DNA from: Oscillospiraceae bacterium
GTDB taxonomy: Bacteria; Bacillota; Clostridia; Oscillospirales; Ruminococcaceae
Reading direction: 5' to 3'
DNA: 34,804 nucleotides
NCBI GenBank assembly: GCA_024699425.1
Contig: JAILPP010000031.1
Span: 1-34,804, forward strand
Shown here: piece by piece, positions 22,807-30,574 of the stretch
Numbering within the stretch: position 1 is the first letter of the stretch
Layout: the number at the start of each line of letters is the position of its first letter
Translations under genes and position numbers: made by a program
Notes under the pieces: generated by a model
What the model was told of the DNA's origin: nothing
The model's database searches: none
The model's input: only the letters and a program-made list of their open reading frames with translations

Positions 22807-23676
22807 TTATGCGTTTTCATCCTGACGAATGCAGAATCCTGCAACGGTATCAGGTCCTGCGTGGGCACCGAGTACCGGTCCGATCTCCAGAATACCGACT
22901 TCACGGATACCGTACTTGCGGCGCAGAATGTCACGGACAAAAGCCGCATCTTCGGCAGCGTTGCAATGTCCGATCCAGACAGCCGTACCGGATGCCGCTT
23001 CACTGCCGATCTCGTCAGCGAGTGTGCGCAGGGCAGTCTTTCTTCCCCGAACCTTGCTGTAAGATTCGATCCTGCCGTCCGCTGTCGCGTGCAGCATGGG
23101 CATGATCTGGAGCATCGTCCCGAACACAGCCGCACTGCCGCTGATTCTTCCGCCCCGTTTGAGGAACATCAGGTCACCGACGATGAACCTTGAACTGATG
23201 CGGCAGCGCAGTTGCTCTCCCAGTTCCAGCACAGTTTCAAGGTCTTTTCCGCTTTCACGGGCAGCCGTCAGTTCCCGCAGCAGAATGCCGAGTCCATGAG
23301 AACCGTTGAAGCTGTCCAGAACTCTGACGTGTTTCCCCGGAAATTCCGCTTCCAGTTCACCGGCAGCAAGGCGCATGACGTTGAACATCCCCGACAACTG
23401 CGAAGAAAGACCTGTATACAGCAGATCATATCCGCCCGTGAGCAAAGAGCGCAGGATGTCCTTGCAGTCCTCGATACTCGGCGCACTGGTGTGGACGGTT
23501 GTCCCGCTGCGAAGCAGGGTGTAGAAATCTCCGAGTCCGGAAATATTGCCGGGGAAGGGACGGGGTGCGGCAGAGGCAAGACTGAAATACAGCGGGATCA
23601 CGGCGATATGATGCTCCTTGCACCATTCTGCGGGAAGATCACAAGACCCATCGGTCACGATACGGAATTGTTGCAT
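22807..23676 (-). CDS. DegV-family fatty-acid-binding protein
   Basis: This 289-residue soluble protein of the DegV (FakB-like) family binds one fatty acid between two domains; several relatives present it to the kinase FakA for phospholipid synthesis. Seen here are R-I-V-T-D-G-S-C-D-L-P near the start (5-15), the acyl-contact T-S-A-P-S (63-67), S-S-Q-L-S-G (91-96), D-S-F-N-G-S-H-G-L-G (121-130) and L-K-R-G-G-R-I-S (about 172-179). I choose the ATG at 23676 because AAGGAG lies about nine bases upstream. No FakA kinase is visible in this window. It has its own strong promoter. Confidence 0.92.
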   Translation of the reverse strand: MQQFRIVTDGSCDLPAEWCKEHHIAVIPLYFSLASAAPRPFPGNISGLGDFYTLLRSGTTVHTSAPSIEDCKDILRSLLTGGYDLLYTGLSSQLSGMFNVMRLAAGELEAEFPGKHVRVLDSFNGSHGLGILLRELTAARESGKDLETVLELGEQLRCRISSRFIVGDLMFLKRGGRISGSAAVFGTMLQIMPMLHATADGRIESYSKVRGRKTALRTLADEIGSEAASGTAVWIGHCNAAEDAAFVRDILRRKYGIREVGILEIGPVLGAHAGPDTVAGFCIRQDENA

Positions 23677-23714
23677 ACAAATCACTCCTTCACATCAATC
23701 TGGTATCTAATACT

Positions 23715-23743
23715 ATATTACATCATTTCTTTGATTTTGTCAA
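23715..23743 (-). promoter_or_regulatory. Promoter of the degV gene
   Basis: On the minus strand, TTGACA (23738-23743) and TAATAT (23715-23720) are separated by 17 bases. The start codon is about 38 bases downstream. Confidence 0.82.
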
Positions 23744-23815
23744 GTGGTTTTATAAAATTAAACCGTATCTGTGCAAAAAAACACCTGTCAATGTCATACG
23801 GATGCTGTCCCTTCC

Positions 23816-23844
23816 TTGACAAGCATACAGAATCATGCTATAAT
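23816..23844 (+). promoter_or_regulatory. Promoter of the RsbU-like phosphatase gene
   Basis: TTGACA (23816-23821) and TATAAT (23839-23844) are separated by 17 bases, with an extended TGCTATAAT -10. It fires away from the degV promoter; the 70 bases between them show no clear operator. Confidence 0.92.
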
Positions 23845-23898
23845 ATAATAATGTAGGAGCCATTATCCGCTGTCGCCGGACGGGAGCGAGGGAGAAAG

Positions 23899-25458
23899 AT
23901 GAACCAGAATATCAAGAAATTTTTAACAGAATGGTCAGAAGTTCTGTACCGCTGCGGATTTGTTCTGATGCTGTGTATGTCATGCGCAGGTCTGCTGTTT
24001 CAGATCATACGGGGATACCATAATATGGAAAACGCATGGTCTTTCGATATCGGAATGGACGTAATTGCACTTGGTGTCAGTGTGATTATCTTTTATAGCT
24101 GCGGAAGGGCGAAGGGGTACGATTTCGGACAGACAGGCTCGTTTTCCATGTTTGCCGTGCTTGTGATCTCCAATTCGTTCGGACTGTTTCTGGACGAATG
24201 CTGCTGGATCGTGCAGGGGATTCCTGAATTTGCATTGGCAAATCGCATTGCCAATGCGCTGCTTTATGCCAACAATTATACAAAAATGTGCCTGTTCTGG
24301 CAGTACGCAGGCAAAGCGCTGCATATGCGCATAAAAGTTATCAATGTCACAAAAACGTTTCTGGTGTACCTGTACCCGGTCTCGCTTGTGCTGAGTTTGT
24401 CCAATCTGTTTGTGCCGCTGTTTTTCTCTGTGGATGACGGCGGGGTGTATCAGAGGGGAACGTTCTTTCTGTTGAGTATGATTTTTCCGGCAATTATTCT
24501 GCCGCCGCTTCTGGCGGGCATCATCACAGCCGATTCGGGTCCGAAGGAAAAAATGATCATCGGCTCTTTTGTATTGCTTCCTGTTGCGACTGAGGTTGTT
24601 TCCGTGCTGCATTTCGGCGTATCGACACAGCAGGCGGCATCACTTTTGTCGATCGTGCTGATCTACTGTGTGATCGTATCGGAGTACGATAAGAAAATGA
24701 AAGCCACGCAGACCGAATTGAATATGGCTGCACAGATTCAGGCAGGAATGATGCCGCACACGTTCCCGCCGTTCCCCGAAAGAGAGGAGTTTGACATCTT
24801 CGCTTCCATGGAACCGGCGAAGGATGTCGGCGGTGATTTTTACGACTTCTTCATGATCGACGAAGACCACCTCTGTGTAGTCATGGCGGACGTATCGGGC
24901 AAGGGTATCCCGGCATCGCTGTTCATGATGGCATCGAAGATCATTCTGCAAAGCTGTGCCATGCTTGGCAGATCGCCTGCGGAGATCCTCAACAAGACCA
25001 ATCAGGCGATTTGTTCCAATAACCCGAAGCGTATGTTCATCACGGTCTGGTTAGGAATACTGGAACTGTCCACGGGCAAGATGACTGCCTCAAATGCCGG
25101 ACATGAGTACCCTGCGCTCATGCATCCGGGAGGGAAGTTTGAGAAGTTCAAGGATAAGCACGGATTTGTTGTCGGCGGCAGTATCAGGAGCAGATATACC
25201 GAGTATGAGATACAGCTCCAACCGGGTACGAAATTATTTGTATATACGGACGGCGTGCCGGAGGCAGCCAATGAAAAGGGGGAAATGTTCGGAATGGAAC
25301 GTATGCTGACGGCGCTGAACATCCGCCCCGATGACGAACCAAAGGCAGTTTTGCATCATGTGCGGCAGTCTGTCCGAGATTTCGTGATGGATGCCGAGCA
25401 GTTTGACGATCTGACCATGCTGTGCCTTGAATATAAAGGAAGGCAAAAGACAGACTGA
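23899..25458 (+). CDS. Membrane-bound RsbU/SpoIIE-type PP2C phosphatase
   Basis: This 519-residue protein combines a membrane sensor with a SpoIIE-type phosphatase; relatives dephosphorylate anti-sigma factor antagonists. The first 270 residues hold about seven to eight hydrophobic helices (for example about 17-38, 51-67, 80-95, 152-172, 185-208 and 219-237). The phosphatase domain (about 280-515) shows D-V-G-G-D-F-Y-D near 310, A-D-V-S-G-K-G-I-P-A near 330, S-N-A-G-H, Y-T-D-G-V-P-E-A near 450 and F-D-D-L-T-M near 502-507, so metal binding looks intact. GGGAGAAAG precedes the ATG. No anti-sigma kinase, antagonist or sigma factor gene is nearby. The next gene on the same strand, yitT-like, is separated by palindromic element B copy 2. 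Confidence 0.9.
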   Translation: MNQNIKKFLTEWSEVLYRCGFVLMLCMSCAGLLFQIIRGYHNMENAWSFDIGMDVIALGVSVIIFYSCGRAKGYDFGQTGSFSMFAVLVISNSFGLFLDECCWIVQGIPEFALANRIANALLYANNYTKMCLFWQYAGKALHMRIKVINVTKTFLVYLYPVSLVLSLSNLFVPLFFSVDDGGVYQRGTFFLLSMIFPAIILPPLLAGIITADSGPKEKMIIGSFVLLPVATEVVSVLHFGVSTQQAASLLSIVLIYCVIVSEYDKKMKATQTELNMAAQIQAGMMPHTFPPFPEREEFDIFASMEPAKDVGGDFYDFFMIDEDHLCVVMADVSGKGIPASLFMMASKIILQSCAMLGRSPAEILNKTNQAICSNNPKRMFITVWLGILELSTGKMTASNAGHEYPALMHPGGKFEKFKDKHGFVVGGSIRSRYTEYEIQLQPGTKLFVYTDGVPEAANEKGEMFGMERMLTALNIRPDDEPKAVLHHVRQSVRDFVMDAEQFDDLTMLCLEYKGRQKTD

Positions 25459-25473
25459 CTTCATGGAAAAGAC

Positions 25474-25628
25474 GGCGGGTTGGTATAGGGGGGCTACTCG
25501 CCCTCCACCCCCTCGGCATAAGCAGACAGCCAGCGAGGAATGAGCGCCGCTGGTCGCTTATACAGAGTAGGGCGATGACCGCCCTGCACCCGCAACGCTG
25601 TATATTTTGACAGTCAGCGCTCATTTAT
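25474..25628. repeat. Palindromic element B, copy 2 (left arm missing, insert present)
   Basis: The core and right arm of element B recur: GGCGGG (25474-25479), the GGGGGGC-TACTC-GCCCTCC hairpin, a second hairpin TAGGGCG-ATGAC-CGCCCTG (25568-25586), CCCGC, TGTATATTTTGACAGTC and GCTCATTTA (25619-25627). The left arms seen in copy 1 are absent; the sequence there is unrelated and follows the phosphatase stop. A roughly 50-base insert after CTCGGC carries its own nested palindrome, ATAAGC/GCTTAT (25518-25523, 25556-25561) around CCAGCG/CGCTGG. Changes within both core stems keep pairing through G-T wobbles. Confidence 0.85.
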
Positions 25629-25658
25629 GGTTTATAGCAAACAGAAAGGAGATTTTCC

Positions 25659-26570
25659 ATGCCTACTCCGAGAGGAAAAATACTGCTGCAATATCTGATT
25701 CTTCTGGTCGGCAGCGTGATCGCTGCGTTTTCGCTTGCAAAGATTCTTGTTCCGAATGCGATCATGGACGGCGGAATGGTGGGTATTGCAATGATCGTCA
25801 GCCGTCTGACGGGATTGCCGCTGAGTATTCTGACCGTGGTTCTGAATGTGCCGCTGGTCGGGATCGGAAGTCAGAAACTCGAAAAGTCGTTTCTGTTCCG
25901 TTCTGCTGCGGCGATGGTAATGTTTTCCATTGCGCTCGACTTGTTCAGCGGGCCGCTGATGCAGGGGCTTGTCATCACGGAAGATAAACTGCTCGGAACT
26001 GTGTTCGGTGGCTTGCTGCTCGGCTTTGGTGTCGGGCTTGTCCTCTTAAGCGGTGGGTGTCTGGATGGTACAGAGGCGGCTGCCATTCTCATCAGCAAGA
26101 AAATGAGCGTTTCGGTCGGGCAGGTGGTGTTGTGCTGCAACGTTGTCATTTACCTCACGGCGGGACTTCTCTTCAATCTGGACAGTGCGCTGTATTCCAT
26201 GCTGACCTACATCGTGGTGTCCTATGTGGAGGACTTCGTGAACACCGGAATGCAGCAGGGCAAGGCAGTCATGATTATCACCGACCACGGCAAGGAGATC
26301 GCACAGAAGATCTATGATACACTCGGACGCACCGTGACGCTGATCGAGGGAAGCGGTCTGATCTCCGGTGAAAAGATCGTGCTGTACTGCGTTATTACAA
26401 GAATTGAGCTGACTTCCATGCGGAAGATCATCGAATCCGTGGATTATTCGGCATTTATGTCCGTTTCGGACGTGTCGGAGATCGTGGGGAAACACATCAA
26501 GAACAATAAGGGACTGAAAAAGAAAAAAAAGCTCCCTGCCCCCAAAAAAACAAAGCATAATGCGACCTGA
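25659..26570 (+). CDS. YitT-family membrane protein (DUF161/DUF2179)
   Basis: This 303-residue membrane protein belongs to the YitT family, common in Bacillota and of unclear transport role. Five or so hydrophobic helices fill residues 10-190, with the family phrase F-S-L-A-K-I-L-V-P-N-A-I-M-D-G-G near the start and L-S-G-G-C-L-D-G-T-E-A near 130. A soluble DUF2179 domain follows (about 205-285), starting A-V-M-I-I-T-D. A Lys-rich tail ends the protein. AAAGGAG lies eight bases before the ATG. The gene is directly preceded by element B copy 2, and I see no good promoter of its own. Confidence 0.92.
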   Translation: MPTPRGKILLQYLILLVGSVIAAFSLAKILVPNAIMDGGMVGIAMIVSRLTGLPLSILTVVLNVPLVGIGSQKLEKSFLFRSAAAMVMFSIALDLFSGPLMQGLVITEDKLLGTVFGGLLLGFGVGLVLLSGGCLDGTEAAAILISKKMSVSVGQVVLCCNVVIYLTAGLLFNLDSALYSMLTYIVVSYVEDFVNTGMQQGKAVMIITDHGKEIAQKIYDTLGRTVTLIEGSGLISGEKIVLYCVITRIELTSMRKIIESVDYSAFMSVSDVSEIVGKHIKNNKGLKKKKKLPAPKKTKHNAT

Positions 26571-26677
26571 ACCGTGTGAACGGGCAATGAATCAATTTTC
26601 ATCAAATCGAACAGTTTTCATGTATCAGTTTTGATAATGTTGTACATGGGATAGACGGCTTTTCGAGGAAATCGGCT

Positions 26678-26706
26678 TGACAAAGCCATGTCAGAGTGGT
26701 ATAATG
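26678..26706 (+). promoter_or_regulatory. Upstream promoter (P1) of the MacAB-like operon
   Basis: TTGACA (26678-26683) and TATAAT (26701-26706) are separated by 17 bases, with an extended TGGTATAAT -10. AATGTAAA occurs at 26704-26711 and again at 26718-26725, and GTAAA-TATAT-TTTAC forms an inverted repeat around 26721-26735. Confidence 0.85.
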
Positions 26707-26794
26707 TAAACATTGGAATGTAAATATATTTTACTTTCCTGTGATTTGTACCGCTTTTTGTCCCGATGCCGCCGCCTGTGCAGATCTGCGGCTC

Positions 26795-26823
26795 TTGACA
26801 AAGTTGTGGTTGTATGCTATAAT
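26795..26823 (+). promoter_or_regulatory. Downstream promoter (P2) of the MacAB-like operon
   Basis: TTGACA (26795-26800) and TATAAT (26818-26823) are separated by 17 bases, with an extended TGCTATAAT -10. The start codon at 26866 follows AAGGAGGT. P1 lies 117 bases upstream with the same TTGACAAAG and TATAATGT edges. Confidence 0.9.
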
Positions 26824-26865
26824 GTTAACTGTACTACAACACATAATACATAAGGAGGTCGCATT

Positions 26866-28479
26866 ATGGAACAGGCAAATCAGGCTGTACAATCTGCCCC
26901 CGCACAGGCAGTGCCAAAGGCAAGGCCGGTCAAGAAGAAGAAAAAGGGCTGGATCGCAGCCGTCATTATCATTGTGATTTTAGCCGGTATCGGTGGAGGC
27001 ATTGTGGCGTGCAGCAAGGCGCTTTCCACTTCTCTCGAACAGATGAGCGCAGGAATGCTCGAAACCGCCAAGGTCGAAAATCGTGACATTGAAGATTCCA
27101 TCAGTGTTTCCGGTAAGGTGGAAAGTGTGGACATGGTCAAGATCACAAGCACTGTGACAGGCAAGGTGTCCAAGGTCTACGTTGAGGTCGGCAGTGAAGT
27201 CAAGGAAGGCGATATCCTCTGTGAGTTTGACAGCAGTGACCTGCAAAGACAGTATGATATGCTTTCCAAAACGATCAGCAATGCGGACGGTATGTCGCAG
27301 AATATGCACCGTACCTATGAGCGTAATCTGCGTAATGCACAGAATGAACGGACAATCGCACTCGATCAGGCACAGCGTGCCATCGACAAGGCGAAGAAAG
27401 CCCGTGAAGATGCCCATAAAAAGGAAAAAGACCTCGTAGAGGATTACAATAAGGCTGTCGAAGAGCGTGATGATGCCGCAGAACGTGCCAAGCTGTTGAT
27501 AAATTCCGATCCGGAGAGAGCCGGGGAACTAACGGCAACGGCACAGGAAAAGGAAGCACTTGCCTCTTCTCTCGATGCCCAGATTCAGGCATTGCGTGAC
27601 CAGTTTGAAACGTTCGACAGTGCCGTGCAGTCTGCACAGGATGCCTACGATCAGACAGACCGCACCGCCACTTCCCAGATCCAGAGCATTCAGGATCAGC
27701 TCGACAACGAACAGTACAACGACAACACCGGTTCCAGCCGCAGCGATCTGGAAAAACTTCAGGATTCCATTGACAAGTGTACCGTCAGAGCGCCCCGTGA
27801 CGGTATTATCACTTCGCTGAATATTACAGAAGGTTCAATTCCGAATACCGATGCACTGATGACGATTGAAGATACCAATGCCCTCAAGATCACAGTTTCA
27901 GTTGCGGAGCAGGATATTCTCCGTATCCACAAGGGCATGGAAGCCATTGTCAAGACCAATGCGACAGGCGATGAGGAATTCAAGGCAACCGTCAGCCGTG
28001 TAGTCAATATTTATAAGGCGGGCAATACCTCAGCAATGTCGATGATGGGCGGCGGCGGAGGCGATTCCGGTGGATATTCCGCTGAAATTTCCATTGATGA
28101 TAAGGAGAATAAACTGCTGATCGGCATGACGGCAAAGGTGCGCATCATGCTCCAGCAGAAGGACAATGTTCTTGCTGTGCCGTATGAGTCCATCGTTTCA
28201 GAGGCTCAGGATAAGGACGAGGAAAACACGGAAAAGTATGTTCTGCTTGCCATTACCGATGACAAGGGGCTGACCCGTGCGAAAAAATGCGTTGTGGAAA
28301 CAGGTATGGAAGGCAGCTTCTATACAGAGATCACAGGCGGCGACCTGAAGGAAGGCGACAAGATCGTTGTCACGCCCGGCGATTACAAGGACGGCGATGT
28401 GCTTCCGATCTATGATTTCAGCGCGGCACTGAATCAGCAGAATGATCTGAAATCGAATGAGGGCGGCGAGAATGAGTAA
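26866..28479 (+). CDS. MacA/HlyD-like membrane fusion (adaptor) protein
   Basis: This 537-residue periplasmic-adaptor-type protein is anchored by one helix (about 28-48) after a basic tail with five lysines. A lipoyl-like half (I-S-V-S-G-K-V-E, about 84-91, and V-G-S-E-V-K-E-G-D-I-L) precedes a long coiled coil (about 135-295). The second lipoyl half (V-R-A-P-R-D-G-I-I-T) and beta-barrel domains follow. A Gly-rich loop, G-G-G-G-G-D-S-G-G (about 394-402), interrupts the barrel. It overlaps the ATPase gene by eight bases, so the three genes form a MacAB-like ABC exporter or signalling complex. In a Gram-positive cell there is no outer-membrane partner. The substrate is unknown. Confidence 0.92.
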   Translation: MEQANQAVQSAPAQAVPKARPVKKKKKGWIAAVIIIVILAGIGGGIVACSKALSTSLEQMSAGMLETAKVENRDIEDSISVSGKVESVDMVKITSTVTGKVSKVYVEVGSEVKEGDILCEFDSSDLQRQYDMLSKTISNADGMSQNMHRTYERNLRNAQNERTIALDQAQRAIDKAKKAREDAHKKEKDLVEDYNKAVEERDDAAERAKLLINSDPERAGELTATAQEKEALASSLDAQIQALRDQFETFDSAVQSAQDAYDQTDRTATSQIQSIQDQLDNEQYNDNTGSSRSDLEKLQDSIDKCTVRAPRDGIITSLNITEGSIPNTDALMTIEDTNALKITVSVAEQDILRIHKGMEAIVKTNATGDEEFKATVSRVVNIYKAGNTSAMSMMGGGGGDSGGYSAEISIDDKENKLLIGMTAKVRIMLQQKDNVLAVPYESIVSEAQDKDEENTEKYVLLAITDDKGLTRAKKCVVETGMEGSFYTEITGGDLKEGDKIVVTPGDYKDGDVLPIYDFSAALNQQNDLKSNEGGENE

Positions 28480-29182
28480 GACTGTCATTTCCATGCGGAA
28501 CATCATTAAGCGTTACTACATCGGTCAGCCGAATGAGCTTCAGATCCTCAACGGCATTGATCTGGATGTGACCGAGGGGGAGTTCCTCGCCATTGTCGGG
28601 CAGTCAGGTTCCGGCAAAAGTACGCTGATGAATATGATCGGTGCGCTCGATCGTCCCACAGAGGGAACGTACTTCCTCAACGGGCAGGACATCAGCACAC
28701 TGGACGATGCGGAGCTTTCCCGTATCCGCAACAAGGAGATCGGTTTCGTATTTCAAACGTTTAACCTGATCTCCCGTACAGATGCCATCCGCAATGTGGA
28801 GCTTCCCATGATGTATGCGGGCGTTCCCCGCAAAGAGCGTATCCGCCGTGCGGAGGAACTTCTCGAGATCGTAGGTATGGCAGACCGTGCCGATCATCAG
28901 CCGAATGAGCTTTCCGGCGGTCAGAAACAGCGTGTGGCAATCGCAAGAGCGATGGCAAACAAGCCCTCTATCATGCTTGCCGACGAGCCGACCGGTGCGC
29001 TTGATTCCAGAACAGGACGCATGATTATGGACTTGTTCCACAAGCTCCACAAGGAAGAGGGAACGACCATTGTCCTCATCACACACAGTCCGGAGCTTGC
29101 AGAGGAGTGCGACCGCATTGTTACCATCAGTGACGGCAGCATCATTCATGATACGGGGGTGAGAACGAATGCAGTTCATTGA
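28472..29182 (+). CDS. MacB/LolD-like ABC transporter ATPase
   Basis: This 236-residue ATPase drives the MacB-like permease. Walker A GQSGSGKST is at 43-51, Q-loop V-F-Q at 93-95, LSGGQ at 147-151 and Walker B I-M-L-A-D-E-P at 167-173, followed by T-G-A-L-D-S typical of this subfamily. I use the ATG at 28472, which overlaps the adaptor stop by eight bases and has GAGGGCGG upstream. An earlier in-frame ATG at 28457 is less well placed. Its 3' end overlaps the permease start by 14 bases. Confidence 0.93.
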   Translation: MSKTVISMRNIIKRYYIGQPNELQILNGIDLDVTEGEFLAIVGQSGSGKSTLMNMIGALDRPTEGTYFLNGQDISTLDDAELSRIRNKEIGFVFQTFNLISRTDAIRNVELPMMYAGVPRKERIRRAEELLEIVGMADRADHQPNELSGGQKQRVAIARAMANKPSIMLADEPTGALDSRTGRMIMDLFHKLHKEEGTTIVLITHSPELAEECDRIVTISDGSIIHDTGVRTNAVH

Positions 29183-30455
29183 GAATCTCCGTCTTGCAAT
29201 CACATCGCTTCTTGCCAATAAGATGCGTGCGCTTCTGACGATGCTCGGTATTATTATCGGTATCAGCGCCGTTATCATGATTACGACCATCGGTACTTCG
29301 ATCCAGAAAACCATGACCAAGACGTTCAACTCGCTTGGCAATTTCAATATCATTGCCGTCTATCTGTATACGGACGAGGACGTTTACATGACAGATGATG
29401 ACATGATTACCCGTGAAATGCTCGATGAGCTTGTTGAAAAGTATCCGGAACATTTTTCACTGGATTTGCAGGATAATCTCGGTTCGGCGACCGTCCGCAA
29501 CGAAAAGGGACAGATCATCACCATGAATGTGACAGGTGTCATGGACGTAGAGCCTGCGTCCGATCACCGCAGAGGACGTACCATCAGCTATCAGGACAAC
29601 CGTGAGCTGAAAAATTCCATTTATGTCAGCGATCTGTTCGTCAAGCAGTATTTCGGTGAAGCCGTAGACCCCCTCGGCAAGGAGATCACGCTGACCTTTG
29701 AGAACGGCATTTCGGGTGATTTCACGATCATCGGCTATGACAAACTGCCGGCGATGTATCTGAAAAGTTATTCTCCCGGCACAAAGGAGATCGACAAGGT
29801 AACGCCCGTTTCCATTCCGCTGGATTCCGGTCTGAACCTGTTCCACCGTGAGCCGGAAGGGGAGTGGTACGCACAGGTGCGCTACAATCCCGACTATGAT
29901 GTCAAGATGCAGGAACAGGAGCTTCAGGAATTCTTTGACGAGAAGTATGCCGAAAAGCCCGGAATTTCTGTTCAGCTTGAAAATATGCAGACGTATCTCG
30001 GCATGATGGACACGGTCATCAATGTCGTGACCATTGCCATTTCCGTCATTGCAGCGATCTCCCTGATCGTTGGCGGTGTCGGCGTTATGAACATCATGCT
30101 CGTATCCATCACGGAGCGCACAAAGGAGATCGGTGTCCGCAAGGCACTCGGTGCGCAGAATTCTTCCATTCGTATGCAGTTCGTTGTCGAGGCGATCATG
30201 ATTTGTCTGATCGGCGGTATCATCGGCATCGTGCTGGGTATTGTGGGCGGTATGCTGATCGGCTGGCTTGCAAAGATACTCGTGACGGAGTTCTATTCCG
30301 AGTATGCGGAGCTGATCTCGATCACCATTCAGCCTTCTGTTCCGGCAATTATCATTGCCGTGGCATTCTCCATTCTGACGGGTGTATTCTTCGGATACTA
30401 TCCGGCGAACAAGGCAGCCAAGATGAACCCCATTGATGCGCTGCGTTACGACTGA
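29169..30455 (+). CDS. MacB-like ABC permease (FtsX-type)
   Basis: This 428-residue permease has the standard MacB layout. Helix 1 lies at about 19-40 after a N-L-R-L-A-I-T-S-L start. A large outside MacB-PCD domain (about 45-275) follows. Three C-terminal helices lie at about 278-302, 333-362 and 386-408, with I-T-E-R-T-K-E-I-G-V-R-K-A-L-G-A, the coupling helix motif, between the first two. It ends with N-P-I-D-A-L-R-Y, the usual family ending. A terminator follows ten bases after the stop. Confidence 0.93.
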   Translation: MQFIENLRLAITSLLANKMRALLTMLGIIIGISAVIMITTIGTSIQKTMTKTFNSLGNFNIIAVYLYTDEDVYMTDDDMITREMLDELVEKYPEHFSLDLQDNLGSATVRNEKGQIITMNVTGVMDVEPASDHRRGRTISYQDNRELKNSIYVSDLFVKQYFGEAVDPLGKEITLTFENGISGDFTIIGYDKLPAMYLKSYSPGTKEIDKVTPVSIPLDSGLNLFHREPEGEWYAQVRYNPDYDVKMQEQELQEFFDEKYAEKPGISVQLENMQTYLGMMDTVINVVTIAISVIAAISLIVGGVGVMNIMLVSITERTKEIGVRKALGAQNSSIRMQFVVEAIMICLIGGIIGIVLGIVGGMLIGWLAKILVTEFYSEYAELISITIQPSVPAIIIAVAFSILTGVFFGYYPANKAAKMNPIDALRYD

Positions 30456-30464
30456 TCTTTCCGG

Positions 30465-30500
30465 AAGCCTCCGCAAAAAGCGGGGGCTTTTTCCATTTTT
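30465..30500 (+). terminator. Rho-independent terminator of the MacAB-like operon
   Basis: AAGCCTCCGC (30465-30474) pairs with GCGGGGGCTT (30480-30489) with one T-G wobble around AAAAA. T-rich tracts follow (TTT, then TTTTTTG). Confidence 0.9.
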
Positions 30501-30506
30501 TGATTC

Positions 30507-30535
30507 TTGACAAAATGTGACAGTTATGCTATAAT
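30507..30535 (+). promoter_or_regulatory. Promoter of the secreted transglutaminase-dockerin gene
   Basis: TTGACA (30507-30512) and TATAAT (30530-30535) are separated by 17 bases, with an extended TGCTATAAT -10. ATGTAAAC follows at 30538-30545, a motif also seen just after promoter P1 of the preceding operon. A TGGAGTG ribosome binding site precedes the ATG at 30575. Confidence 0.92.
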
Positions 30536-30574
30536 AAATGTAAACAAATTTTTGTGCGAATGGAGTGAAATACT

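Noticed and set aside
26571-26640. Terminator after the yitT-like gene
   Set aside because: Only a weak AT-rich pairing (ATCAAA/TTTGAT) is visible, without a stable stem or clean T run.
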